Of a stretch of DNA of 64,000 bases, positions 11,680-20,214 are shown piece by piece. This DNA is from a virus: positions 1-64,000 of IMG/VR virus record IMGVR_UViG_3300034374_009254; one strand, given 5' to 3'. The number at the start of each line of letters is the position of its first letter. The stretch's first letter is position 1. The notes under the pieces were generated by a model, which worked only from the letters and a program-made list of their open reading frames with translations, searched no databases and had not been told where the DNA came from. The translations under genes were made by a program, and so were the position numbers.

Positions 11680-13936
11680 CGTCGCCGTGATAGAGACGAA
11701 ACCCTCAAGAACAAATTTTGCTCGGGAGTTCGATGGAGCTTTTGAGTTTGATCAGTATCAACTTTGTTCAGATCCTACGATTAAAAAGGTTTTAAAAAGA
11801 GACTGTGATATTGATATTGATACAGATGCTTACGAATGGATTGTACTCGTAGGATCTGATGCGTTAAAATATTTTACAAGAATTAACTCAGTAACAGAAT
11901 ATTCAGGTAAAAAAGTTGAAGGTAAATTTTTACCTGTGATTAACCCTGCAATGCTTGCATTTAAGCCCGAAGCTAGAAAAACTTGGGAAGACTCCAAAGC
12001 TAGTATTATTTCTTACATTCGTGGTGAAATAGAAGATATAATAATTGATGAAAGTATTGCGTTTGGAATACAAGATACGGAGACAGCAAATGCTTTTATC
12101 GAACAGGCTATTAGACATGAAGGAGACTATGTTGCTCTGGACTCAGAGACTACTGGACTCTATCCTAGGGACGGTCATATGCTGGGTATTAGTCTTAGCT
12201 ATAATGGGACTAACGGGGCTTATATTGACACCGATTGTTTTGATGATGATACTGAGCGATTACTTCAAGAACTTTTCGATAAGAAAAGTGTAATTTTTCA
12301 TAATGCAAAGTTTGACATGGCATTCTTTGAGTATCATTTCAATTTTAAATTTCCACGCTTTGAAGATACAATGTTACTGCACTATCTCATAGATGAAAAT
12401 CCTGGAACTCACGGACTAAAACAGCTTGCTATGAAGTTCACTCCTTACGGGGATTATGAGAAGCCTATGTACGATTGGATAGATCAGTATAGAAAAGAAA
12501 ATGGTATCTTAAAGGGAGACTTTCAATGGGGCTGGATTCCATTTGATGTAATGAAAACTTATGCAGCTATGGATGCTGTATGTACATTTTTACTCTACGA
12601 AAAGTTTGTAAAAATTAAGCAAAACAAAAAACTATGTTGGGTGTATGACAATATTCTTATTCCCGGGACTAGATTTTTAATAGATGCACAAGACAACGGA
12701 GTTCCATTTGACAAGAAAAGATTGTATACTGCACAGAATATTATGCAAGATGATATTGATACTGCAATAACAAAGTTATATGAAGATGATAGAGTACGAA
12801 AGTTTGAGCAGATACAAGGAAAAGAGTTCAACCCCAATAGTACTCTTCAATTACGAAAGTTATTATTCGATTTTCTAGGTCTTAATCCTACAGGTAAAAA
12901 GACAGGAACCGGAGCAGACTCAACAGATGCTGAAGTACTAAAAGAGTTATCTTCACAATCAGGAGTCCCCCAGTTAATTTTAGATATACGACAAAAATCT
13001 AAAATTAAAAATACTTATTTAGATAAAATTATACCTCAACTAGATAGAGATTCTCGTTTGCGTACAGGATTTAATTTGCATGGCACAACCAGTGGCCGAC
13101 TTTCTTCGAGCGGTAAACTGAACATGCAACAGCTACCTCGAGATAATCCTGCAGTAAAAGGATGTATTAAAGCCGCAACGGGGTCAAAGATAGTTGCAAT
13201 GGACTTAACCACTGCAGAAGTGTATGTTGCAGCAGTACTCGCAGAGGATGAAGCATTAATGGATGTTTTTCGCTCTGGAGGAAACTTTCATAGTACAATT
13301 GCACATAAAGTTTTTAAACTACCTTGCAAAGTAGAAGAAGTAGCAGAGCTATATTCCGATCGTCGACAAGCTGCCAAGGCTGTGACTTTTGGTATTATGT
13401 ATGGTGCAGGACCTGCAAAAATCAGTGAGCAAGTTACAAAAGATAGTGGAAAATATTTTTCCAAGCAAGAAGCCTCTGAAGTAATTAGTGACTACTTTAA
13501 GACTTTTCATAAATTAAAGTCTTGGATCGAAACTAATCAAAAGTTTATTGAACAAAATGGGTTTACATATAGTTACTTTGGGCGTAAAAGGAGATTGCCA
13601 AATGTCGCTTCAGAAGACAAAGGTATCAAATCTCATAGCATTAGGAGTGGTCTTAATTTTTTGGTGCAGTCTGCTGCTTCTGATATTAACCTCTTAGGTG
13701 CTATAGATATGAACGCATTTATAAAAAGCGAGAAACTAAAGTCAAGAATTTTTGCTCTTGTTCACGACTCAATTCTTGCCGAAGTACCCGAGGAAGAAAT
13801 TGATACCTATTGCAACAAACTACGAGAGCTTGTTCAGATGGATAGAGGTATTTTTATACCTGGAGCACCAATTGGATGTGACTTTGAGATTGGTGATGAC
13901 TACTCTATGGGCAAGTTTGAAAAACAATATTTGTGA
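11672..13936 (+). CDS. Family A DNA polymerase with 3'-5' exonuclease
   Basis: 754 residues, the replicative polymerase. The proofreading domain is intact: ALDSETTG (Asp157, Glu159), FHNAKFDMAFFEYH and YAAMDAVCTF. Polymerase motif A is MDLTTAEVYVAA, and motif B is R565-x3-K569-x3-F573-G-x2-Y577 in RRQAAKAVTFGIMYG. Motif C is VHDSILAEV, with Ser700 where E. coli Pol I has Glu in HDE. The residue matching E. coli Phe762 is Phe573. No 5' nuclease domain is fused; that activity is the separate gene at 20195. It starts after AAGGAGATTAT and overlaps both neighbours by 4-8 bases. Confidence 0.95.
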   Translation: MANVAVIETKPSRTNFAREFDGAFEFDQYQLCSDPTIKKVLKRDCDIDIDTDAYEWIVLVGSDALKYFTRINSVTEYSGKKVEGKFLPVINPAMLAFKPEARKTWEDSKASIISYIRGEIEDIIIDESIAFGIQDTETANAFIEQAIRHEGDYVALDSETTGLYPRDGHMLGISLSYNGTNGAYIDTDCFDDDTERLLQELFDKKSVIFHNAKFDMAFFEYHFNFKFPRFEDTMLLHYLIDENPGTHGLKQLAMKFTPYGDYEKPMYDWIDQYRKENGILKGDFQWGWIPFDVMKTYAAMDAVCTFLLYEKFVKIKQNKKLCWVYDNILIPGTRFLIDAQDNGVPFDKKRLYTAQNIMQDDIDTAITKLYEDDRVRKFEQIQGKEFNPNSTLQLRKLLFDFLGLNPTGKKTGTGADSTDAEVLKELSSQSGVPQLILDIRQKSKIKNTYLDKIIPQLDRDSRLRTGFNLHGTTSGRLSSSGKLNMQQLPRDNPAVKGCIKAATGSKIVAMDLTTAEVYVAAVLAEDEALMDVFRSGGNFHSTIAHKVFKLPCKVEEVAELYSDRRQAAKAVTFGIMYGAGPAKISEQVTKDSGKYFSKQEASEVISDYFKTFHKLKSWIETNQKFIEQNGFTYSYFGRKRRLPNVASEDKGIKSHSIRSGLNFLVQSAASDINLLGAIDMNAFIKSEKLKSRIFALVHDSILAEVPEEEIDTYCNKLRELVQMDRGIFIPGAPIGCDFEIGDDYSMGKFEKQYL

Positions 13937-14427
13937 TAATAACATACAGAAATATAGATAGAATTAATTTTCCTGTATTTAACTTACCAAACGGAAACTG
14001 GCAGCTCTTAGATGGGCTGCTTTTTCTAGACGAGTACATTCTTGATGATAAGAACATGGAAGGAGACAGTCTTGGTAAGCGCAGACTTCAAACGCCACAT
14101 GAAAACTTATTTGTTTTAAAAAAATCTTTAAATAGTCACCTAGGACTAATTAAATCCCGGGATAAACATTTTATTGATTCAAATGGCAAAGTTTTTATAT
14201 ATGAAAAAACTAAAATGTGCCCCATACAATATTACAGAATTAAAGAAGTAACTAGAAAAGAAGTAGCTTCTCTACTGCACTTGTATGGTGTAAAACAATC
14301 TTTTATTATTCCTCGACCTCCCGACCCTGATTGTACATGGGCAGGAGTTCTATTAATGTATAATATGCCGTGGCTTTTATACGACTATTCTACTGAGTGT
14401 TTAAAGAACAAGCGAAAGAAAGTATGA
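13933..14427 (+). CDS. Hypothetical protein between polymerase and helicase (164 aa)
   Basis: GTG start in a GTGA overlap with the polymerase stop. The N-terminal pattern NLPNGNWQLLDGLLFLDEYI followed by DDKNMEGDSLGKRRLQTP resembles conserved phage proteins next to polymerase or helicase genes; function unknown to me. It has no catalytic motif, membrane segment or metal site. Its coding region carries the terminator-like hairpin GCAGC-N10-GCTGC-TTTTT at 14001-14025. It overlaps the helicase start by 4 bases, so translation is coupled. Confidence 0.75.
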   Translation: MIITYRNIDRINFPVFNLPNGNWQLLDGLLFLDEYILDDKNMEGDSLGKRRLQTPHENLFVLKKSLNSHLGLIKSRDKHFIDSNGKVFIYEKTKMCPIQYYRIKEVTRKEVASLLHLYGVKQSFIIPRPPDPDCTWAGVLLMYNMPWLLYDYSTECLKNKRKKV

Positions 14428-15707
14428 AAGCAGTCATAAGTAATAGAATACTTTTGGAAGTTACTCCAGAGTATAAGGAGCATCTTAGTAAAGAACTGAC
14501 CTATAAAGTTCCTGCTCCTAATCCCAAAGACCCTCCTCTTGTTATAAAAAATATGGCAAGAGTTAGGGAGAACTTAGTAAGCATACCAATTGGAAGAACG
14601 GATTTAATACCAGATGAATATGAAATTATTGACAAGAGGATTATGGTTCCTGCTAATTTTCCTTCTTTTCAGTACGTACTTCGCGAATCTCAACAAGCCG
14701 TTTACGACGAGCTCTCCGATAATAGTATCATCAATGCGTGGGTAAGTTGGGGAAAGACTTTCACGGGGTTGGCGATAGCAGGAAAATTAGGGCAAAAGAC
14801 ATTAGTAATAACACACACAGTACCCTTGAGAAATCAGTGGGCAAAGGAGGTAGAAAAAGTCTATGGAATCACTCCAGGAATTATTGGTTCTGGTTCTTTT
14901 AACACCGATTCTTGTATTGTGGTTGGTAATACCCAAACACTCTACAGAAACATCGATCGAGTTCGAAAAATGTTTGGAACAATTATCTTGGACGAAATGC
15001 ACCATGTATCTTCGCCAACATTTTCCAAAATCATCGACACAAATCACGCAAGATACAAAATTGGTCTCAGCGGGACAATTGAAAGAAAAGATGGAAAACA
15101 TGTAGTATTTCGAGATTATTTTGGCCAGAAAATATTTAAGCCGCCAAAAGAAAATTTCATGACCCCAGTTGTAGATATTATAAAATCTGAAATAAGATTT
15201 ATGGATGGAGCTAGAATACCGTGGGCGAATCGAGTAACGAATCTAGCGAACAACGAAGAGTACATCCACACAGTTGCAATGTTGGCAGCTTTTTATGCGG
15301 CAAAGGGACACAAAGTTTTAGTTGTGTCAGACCGAGTGCAATTTTTAAAAAATTGTGCGCTTTTAGCCGGAGAAAAAGCTATCTGCGTTACGGGAGAGGT
15401 TCCTCATGAAGAACGAGAGGATCTTTTAAATCAGATAAACTATGGCAATAAAAATATTTTATTCGGTACTCAAGCAATATTTAGTGAAGGTATTTCGGTT
15501 AATGCCTTATCTGTCCTTATACTCGGTACCCCTATCAACAACGAACCTCTCCTCACACAACTTATCGGAAGAGTTATACGAGAACGGGAAGGAAAACAAA
15601 CACCTGTAATTGTAGATATTCATTTAAAAGGAAACACTGCTCGCAAGCAGGCGTCAAATAGAATGGGATACTACATAAAACAAGGTTGGCGAATCAATCA
15701 AGTATAG
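14424..15707 (+). CDS. SF2 DNA helicase, T5 D10 / T4 UvsW-like
   Basis: 427 residues. Helicase motifs in order: motif I SWGKTFTGLAIA (GKT at 110-112), Ia ITHTVPLRNQW, II LDEMHH (190-194), III LSGTIER, V TQAIFSEGISV and VI QLIGRVIREREG. The N-terminal 90 residues carry a DNA-contact domain ending at the Q-rich entry YVLRESQQAVYDEL. Such helicases remodel branched DNA and replication forks in recombination-dependent replication. The position right after polymerase matches D9-D10 of T5. The start is an ATGA overlap with the gene before. Promoter P6 follows its stop. Confidence 0.9.
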   Translation: MKAVISNRILLEVTPEYKEHLSKELTYKVPAPNPKDPPLVIKNMARVRENLVSIPIGRTDLIPDEYEIIDKRIMVPANFPSFQYVLRESQQAVYDELSDNSIINAWVSWGKTFTGLAIAGKLGQKTLVITHTVPLRNQWAKEVEKVYGITPGIIGSGSFNTDSCIVVGNTQTLYRNIDRVRKMFGTIILDEMHHVSSPTFSKIIDTNHARYKIGLSGTIERKDGKHVVFRDYFGQKIFKPPKENFMTPVVDIIKSEIRFMDGARIPWANRVTNLANNEEYIHTVAMLAAFYAAKGHKVLVVSDRVQFLKNCALLAGEKAICVTGEVPHEEREDLLNQINYGNKNILFGTQAIFSEGISVNALSVLILGTPINNEPLLTQLIGRVIREREGKQTPVIVDIHLKGNTARKQASNRMGYYIKQGWRINQV

Positions 15708-15718
15708 AAAAATAGTTC

Positions 15719-15747
15719 TTGACTTTTACCTCAGATTTTAGTATAAT
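15719..15747 (+). promoter_or_regulatory. Promoter P6, -10 box abutting a start codon
   Basis: TTGACT (15719-15724), 17-base spacer, TATAAT (15742-15747), directly followed by ATG at 15748. The predicted RNA start (about 15754) would lie inside the next reading frame. Confidence 0.88.
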
Positions 15748-16155
15748 ATGTTATTGTTCGATTGGAAAAAAATATATAATACCGCAGCGGGAGATCCTAC
15801 TGACATAGTAAGGATCCTTAGAATGTTGGTTGAAAAAAGAATACCAAAGAACAAATATGAAAAAGAGTATTTTTACTCACAAATGAATTTTGACGGTACA
15901 AGTTTTTTAGTACATCCTGAAAGACTGTTATATAATGGATATAAATTTACTTTTCGAGAAATGGCTGTATATACAGGTATTGCTGCTCTTAGGCCTCTTC
16001 CTGATTTCTATGCTTCTCATAAAATAACTTTAGATTTATTACATTTACCGGCAGAAACACTACCACACATATATGAAAATAGGCTACTGGAGATAGAAAA
16101 TGGACAAGTTCATTTTTTATACGAAAGAAGTCCCTCAAAACAGGAGATACATTAA
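15748..16155 (+). CDS. Conserved phage protein (135 aa) preceding SSB
   Basis: The opening MLLFDWKKIYNTAAGDPTDI with VRILRMLVEKRIPKN, and the core DGTSFLVHPERLLYNGYKF, match uncharacterised proteins I recall from other large marine phages, so the ATG at 15748 is probably the true protein start. That start is immediately after the -10 box of P6, so P6 RNA would not contain it. Either translation uses read-through RNA from the helicase gene, or a later start is used. No ribosome-binding site is visible. It is mixed helical, with no known domain. Stop and next start overlap (TAATG). Confidence 0.65.
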   Translation: MLLFDWKKIYNTAAGDPTDIVRILRMLVEKRIPKNKYEKEYFYSQMNFDGTSFLVHPERLLYNGYKFTFREMAVYTGIAALRPLPDFYASHKITLDLLHLPAETLPHIYENRLLEIENGQVHFLYERSPSKQEIH

Positions 16156-16790
16156 TGGCAATTACATTTAACAAAGCAAAGGGCGCAGCTCAAAAAAGTT
16201 CTATCAACACTTTTGTTCCACAGGACGGCGACAATAATGTTCGCCTTGTAGGCGACGTATTGGCACGTTACGTTTACTGGATCGAAGGAGAGAATGGTAA
16301 GAACATTCCTCTCGAATGTCTTTCTTTTGATAGAGATGAAGAGCGTTTCAACAACAAGGAAAAAGATTGGGTTCGTGAATATTATCCAGATCTGAAGTGT
16401 GGCTGGAGCTACGCAATGCAGTGTCTGCATAATGGAGAACTGAAAGTTTTCAATCTCAAGAAGAAGCTGTTCGAGCAGATTATGACTGCTGCAGAAGATC
16501 TAGGAGATCCTACTGATCCAGAAACTGGCTGGGATGTTAAATTCAAGCGAGTAAAGACTGGCCCTCTGCCTTACAATGTAGAGTACCAAGTACAGGTACT
16601 CAAGTGTAAGTCTCGTCCTCTTGACGAAGATGAACGAGCACTTATTGTTGATCTGAAGTCTATGGATGATGTTATGCCCCGTCCGACTCCAGACGCACAA
16701 AAAGAGCTACTCGATAGAGTACGAGAAGGCGTTAGTGATTCAACTAATGTCGATGAAGAAGCACTAGAGAATGAGTTTAATATTGCATGA
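16155..16790 (+). CDS. Probable single-stranded DNA-binding protein
   Basis: 211 residues. The opening MAITFNKAKGAAQKSSINTF with VPQDGDNNVRLVGDVLARYVYW is typical of phage SSB proteins that enter a beta-barrel after a basic tail. Two Cys and one His around 50-95 (LECLSF, LKCGWSYAMQCLH) might bind zinc as in T4 gp32, but the pattern is not exact. The C-terminal end is acidic (NVDEEALENEFNIA), the usual protein-interaction tail of SSBs. It sits between replication helicase and recombination nuclease genes, which supports the call. Its GC and codon use look higher than its neighbours, consistent with high expression. Start by TAATG; ATGA overlap with the nuclease gene. Confidence 0.7.
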   Translation: MAITFNKAKGAAQKSSINTFVPQDGDNNVRLVGDVLARYVYWIEGENGKNIPLECLSFDRDEERFNNKEKDWVREYYPDLKCGWSYAMQCLHNGELKVFNLKKKLFEQIMTAAEDLGDPTDPETGWDVKFKRVKTGPLPYNVEYQVQVLKCKSRPLDEDERALIVDLKSMDDVMPRPTPDAQKELLDRVREGVSDSTNVDEEALENEFNIA

Positions 16791-17746
16791 TTCTTTTTAC
16801 AGCAGACTGGCACATCAAACTGGGACAAAAAAATGTCCCAGTTTCTTGGGCTATAAATCGTTACAATAGTTTTTTTGAACAGATTCACAGTCTGGAAAAA
16901 ATGTGCAATATGCATATTATTGGGGGCGATCTTTTTGATCGCTCTCCTTCTTTAGAAGAATTAGAACTTTATTTTTCTTTTATAAAAAATGTTAAGGTTC
17001 CAACAGTAATTTATGATGGAAACCATGAAGCTACAAAGAAAAATAAAACTTTTTTTACTCAGTTAAAAGAAGTGAGTAGAGAAGTAAATCCTTTAGTACA
17101 GGTAATAGATATTTCATATATAGATAATGATACGGGCTTTAGTATTTTACCGTATGCAGAACTACATAAGAAAGATATTATAGATCATTTTCCTAAGCAC
17201 TATCCGTTGTTTACTCATGTTCGTGGAGAAATTCCTCCTCATGTCAAGCCAGAGCTGGACTTAGACTTGCTAGAGGATTTTCCAGTTGTCTTTGCAGGCG
17301 ACCTACACGCACACAGTAATACCCAACGAAATATTGTATACCCCGGGAGTCCAATGACGACTTCTTTTCATAGAAGTAGAGTATCTACAGGATACTTACT
17401 TATAAATGAAGAGGACTGGTCTTGGATATGGGAGCCTTTTGACCTTCCACAATTGATACGTAAAACCGTACAAAGTGAAGAAGAAATGGTTCCTACTGAC
17501 TACGATCATACAATCTACGAAATAGAGGGAGATATACAGGATTTAGCAGAGGTAAAAAACTCAGAGCTATTAGATAAAAAAGTAGTAAGACGAAGTACCG
17601 AAGCAACTCTCTTACTAGAAAAAGAAATGACAGTACAAGAAGAATTAAGTGAATACTTACAATTTGTACTAGAGATAGAAGAAGCAAAGATACCAGAAAT
17701 TATAGGAACTTTTAATGATTACGCTTCAAAAGTTACAATGGAATAA
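16787..17746 (+). CDS. SbcD/Mre11-like nuclease (T4 gp47 / T5 D12 type)
   Basis: 319 residues, metallophosphoesterase subunit of the SbcCD/Mre11-Rad50 complex that processes DNA ends. The five phosphoesterase motifs are visible: ADWHI (Asp7, His9), IIGGDLFDR, DGNHEATK, FTHVRGE and VFAGDLHAHSNTQ. A C-terminal capping and SbcC-binding part (about residues 230-319) is rich in Glu and Lys. The start is an ATGA overlap with SSB, and it overlaps the SbcC-like gene by 32 bases. Together they would resect ends for recombination-dependent replication or degrade host DNA. Confidence 0.92.
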   Translation: MILFTADWHIKLGQKNVPVSWAINRYNSFFEQIHSLEKMCNMHIIGGDLFDRSPSLEELELYFSFIKNVKVPTVIYDGNHEATKKNKTFFTQLKEVSREVNPLVQVIDISYIDNDTGFSILPYAELHKKDIIDHFPKHYPLFTHVRGEIPPHVKPELDLDLLEDFPVVFAGDLHAHSNTQRNIVYPGSPMTTSFHRSRVSTGYLLINEEDWSWIWEPFDLPQLIRKTVQSEEEMVPTDYDHTIYEIEGDIQDLAEVKNSELLDKKVVRRSTEATLLLEKEMTVQEELSEYLQFVLEIEEAKIPEIIGTFNDYASKVTME

Positions 17747-19511
17747 CTGCTTCAGTTATGGGCCCAATAATGAAATAGACCTGGACGGGCAAACAGTAAC
17801 ACAAATTCTTGGAACTAATGGAATGGGCAAGTCGTCCATTCCTCTTATTATTGAAGAAGCACTTTACAACAAAAATTCAAAAGGAATTAAAAAAGCAGAC
17901 ATTCCTAATCGTTATTTAAATAACGGTTATGATATCGTATTGAATTTTACAAAAGACGACGATGTATACAAAATTACTGTAAACAGAAAGTCAAACATCA
18001 AGATAAAGTTTGAAAAAAATGGAGAAGATATTTCTAGCCATACGGCTACAAATACCTATAAGTCGATTCAAGAAGTTATTGGAATAGACTTTAAAACATT
18101 TTCTCAATTGGTTTATCAAAATACAAACGCTAGTCTACAATTTCTTACAGCTACAGATACTAACCGTAAAAAGTTTTTAATTGAGCTATTAGCTCTTGAA
18201 AAATATGTAGAACTGTTTGAGATATTTAAGGCTGCTTCCAGGGATGTGTCTCTTCAAATTAATAGTATTGACAGTCAGGTAAAAACGATTGAAAAATGGT
18301 TGCAAGATAACAAATTGAGTGATACGAATGTACTTCCCATGTTAAATATAGAAATTGACACGGAAAAAGAAGAGAAAGAATTCCGATTTTTATCAAAAGA
18401 AATTGAAAATATTTCCGAAAAAAATAAAAAAATTTCTAAAAATAATCAGTACATCGAACTGTTGAAATCCATAAATTTAGCAGAAGCACAAAACTGTAAA
18501 ATTACTAACAAAGTATCATATGATGATCTACAAACAGAATCTGGGACTCTCAGCGGGGTCGTAGCGGGGTCTAAGAAACTTCTAGATAAGTTGAATAAGC
18601 TAGGAGATCACTGCCCCACGTGCGAGCAAGATGTTGACCCTGAGTTTAAAGAAAGTCTAATTGTAGCAGAATCAAGAAAAATTTCAGAAGCAAGGGAAAG
18701 ACAAGATGAAATTGCCAGAAGAATTACAGAAATTAAACGAGACAATGCAGAGTACGATCGAGCCCGTTCTATCGAAAGGGAGTGGGAAGAAATTTACAGA
18801 AGCATTGACCGAGATCTCCCAGTGGCCTTACTGGACAAAAACGAGCTGGAAGAGCGCTTGGCTAGAGTACGAGATGACTTGGGCCGAAGAAAAAGCGAAG
18901 TGGCAGATGCAGCGAAAGAAAATGAAAGAAGAACAAGACACAACACCCGAATCCAAGTAATTCAAGAACAAACAGAAGAATTCTTATCGCAGCTAGAGAA
19001 AGCAACAAACGAATTAAAAGAAATTTCTGTTCTTTCATCGAATTTAGAGCTGTTAAAAAAGTCTTTTAGTACAAACGGCCTTCTTGCATACAAGATAGAA
19101 AATCTTGTAAAAGAATTAGAAGAGCTTGCAAATTATTACCTAGCGGAACTTTCTGACGGAAGATTTACGCTAGAGTTTGTTGTTACAAATGATAAGCTAA
19201 ATGTTCAAGTAACCGACAATGGAAATATTGTAGATATTCTTGCACTCTCCAGCGGAGAACTCGCAAGAGTAAACACAGCTACTCTAATTGCAATACGCAA
19301 ACTTATGAGTAGTATATCAAAGTCAAGAATCAATGTATTATTTTTAGACGAAGTAATAAATGTTCTTGATGAAAACGGTCGAGAAAAAATGGTAGAAGTG
19401 TTACTCAAGGAAGAGTTAAATACTTATATTGTGAGTCACGGGTGGAGTCACCCACTGCTTGAAAAAATCGAGGTAATTAAGTGCGACAACGTCAGCAAAC
19501 TAGAGTACTAA
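17715..19511 (+). CDS. SbcC/Rad50-like ATPase (T4 gp46 / T5 D13 type)
   Basis: 598 residues. The Walker A is GTNGMGKSS (33-41). A long coiled coil runs from about 170 to 470, interrupted by the zinc hook CPTC at Cys300-Cys303, where two molecules join. The ABC signature LSSGELARVNTATL lies near 510, followed by Walker B NVLFLDEVINVLD and the H-loop YIVSHGW. It powers the partner nuclease at 16787 by ATP-driven opening of DNA. Length is near that of T4 gp46. Start chosen at 17715, inside the end of the partner gene. Confidence 0.93.
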   Translation: MITLQKLQWNNCFSYGPNNEIDLDGQTVTQILGTNGMGKSSIPLIIEEALYNKNSKGIKKADIPNRYLNNGYDIVLNFTKDDDVYKITVNRKSNIKIKFEKNGEDISSHTATNTYKSIQEVIGIDFKTFSQLVYQNTNASLQFLTATDTNRKKFLIELLALEKYVELFEIFKAASRDVSLQINSIDSQVKTIEKWLQDNKLSDTNVLPMLNIEIDTEKEEKEFRFLSKEIENISEKNKKISKNNQYIELLKSINLAEAQNCKITNKVSYDDLQTESGTLSGVVAGSKKLLDKLNKLGDHCPTCEQDVDPEFKESLIVAESRKISEARERQDEIARRITEIKRDNAEYDRARSIEREWEEIYRSIDRDLPVALLDKNELEERLARVRDDLGRRKSEVADAAKENERRTRHNTRIQVIQEQTEEFLSQLEKATNELKEISVLSSNLELLKKSFSTNGLLAYKIENLVKELEELANYYLAELSDGRFTLEFVVTNDKLNVQVTDNGNIVDILALSSGELARVNTATLIAIRKLMSSISKSRINVLFLDEVINVLDENGREKMVEVLLKEELNTYIVSHGWSHPLLEKIEVIKCDNVSKLEY

Positions 19512-19559
19512 ATAGACAACTATCACAGCGCAGACAATGGAGTTTACAAGAAGAAGAAA

Positions 19560-19769
19560 ATGAAGAAAGCAATAATTTCAGCCCTGAAGGCGAAGTACTT
19601 CGGTCAGATCGAGGAAGCCCGGGCAAATATAGAGATATATCTGGAAAACCCAGTTGGTATTGGAGAGCACCCCGAAATAATCGACGCAATTGATACCCAG
19701 ATATCCAAATTAGCAGAAGCTCAAGAGAAGTTTCAAGCACTAGAAGAACTTGACAATGGTCGACAGTAG
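19560..19769 (+). CDS. Small helical hypothetical protein (69 aa)
   Basis: The sequence (MKKAIISALKAKYFGQIEEA, then RANIEIYLENPVGIGEHPEI and a helical end LAEAQEKFQALEEL) is two long helices around a NPVGIGEHPE turn. That turn motif recurs in small proteins of T4-like and other marine phages. Function unknown to me. The start follows AAGAAGAAAATG-type purines. It overlaps the resolvase-like gene by 14 bases. Position between recombination genes suggests an accessory role. Confidence 0.7.
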   Translation: MKKAIISALKAKYFGQIEEARANIEIYLENPVGIGEHPEIIDAIDTQISKLAEAQEKFQALEELDNGRQ

Positions 19770-20214
19770 AGCAAAAGGAGCGCGGGGAGAATATTTAGTA
19801 CGAGATATGCTAAGAACTGCAACTGGATTACAGTTTGAACGAGTTCCTGCGTCGGGAGCATTAGAGTATTTAAAAGGCGATTTGTATGTTCCAAATGAAA
19901 AAAATCGTTTTTGTATTGAAGTAAAAAACTACTCTGATTCGCCCCTTTCAGATAAAATATTTACCGCGAAAAAAACAAATAATCTTATAAGATGGTGGAA
20001 AAAAATACAAGTACAAGCGGAAGGAGGAGACCAAGAACCTCTTTTATTTTTTAAATATAATCGTTCGCCCGTATTTGTAGTCACACATTTACAGCCAAAG
20101 CAAACAGAAGATTGGATATACATACAGTTTTTAAATTGTTTTGTTCTTCTTGCTGAAGTTTGGCTAGAATCAGAAACAGTGGAGTTTTTAAAAAATGGGA
20201 TTCAGTTTCAATGA
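19756..20214 (+). CDS. Holliday-junction-resolvase-like PDDEXK nuclease
   Basis: 152 residues. The N-terminal half follows the Hjc/RecB-like pattern: SRAKGARGEYLVRDML (Glu12), FERVPASGA, GDLYVP (Asp42), then FCIEVKNYS (Glu55-Val-Lys57). This Glu, Asp and E-x-K set is the metal-binding active site of the PDDEXK superfamily. Resolution or trimming of branched DNA in replication and packaging is the likely job. The ATG at 19756 is preferred to the TTG at 19750. It lies between SbcC-like and flap-nuclease genes and overlaps the latter by 20 bases. Confidence 0.75.
   Translation: MVDSRAKGARGEYLVRDMLRTATGLQFERVPASGALEYLKGDLYVPNEKNRFCIEVKNYSDSPLSDKIFTAKKTNNLIRWWKKIQVQAEGGDQEPLLFFKYNRSPVFVVTHLQPKQTEDWIYIQFLNCFVLLAEVWLESETVEFLKNGIQFQ

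Noticed and set aside
19756-20214. Restriction endonuclease or anti-host PDDEXK effector
   Set aside because: Position between recombination genes and the Hjc-like KGARGE...GD...EVK pattern favour a junction-processing enzyme.
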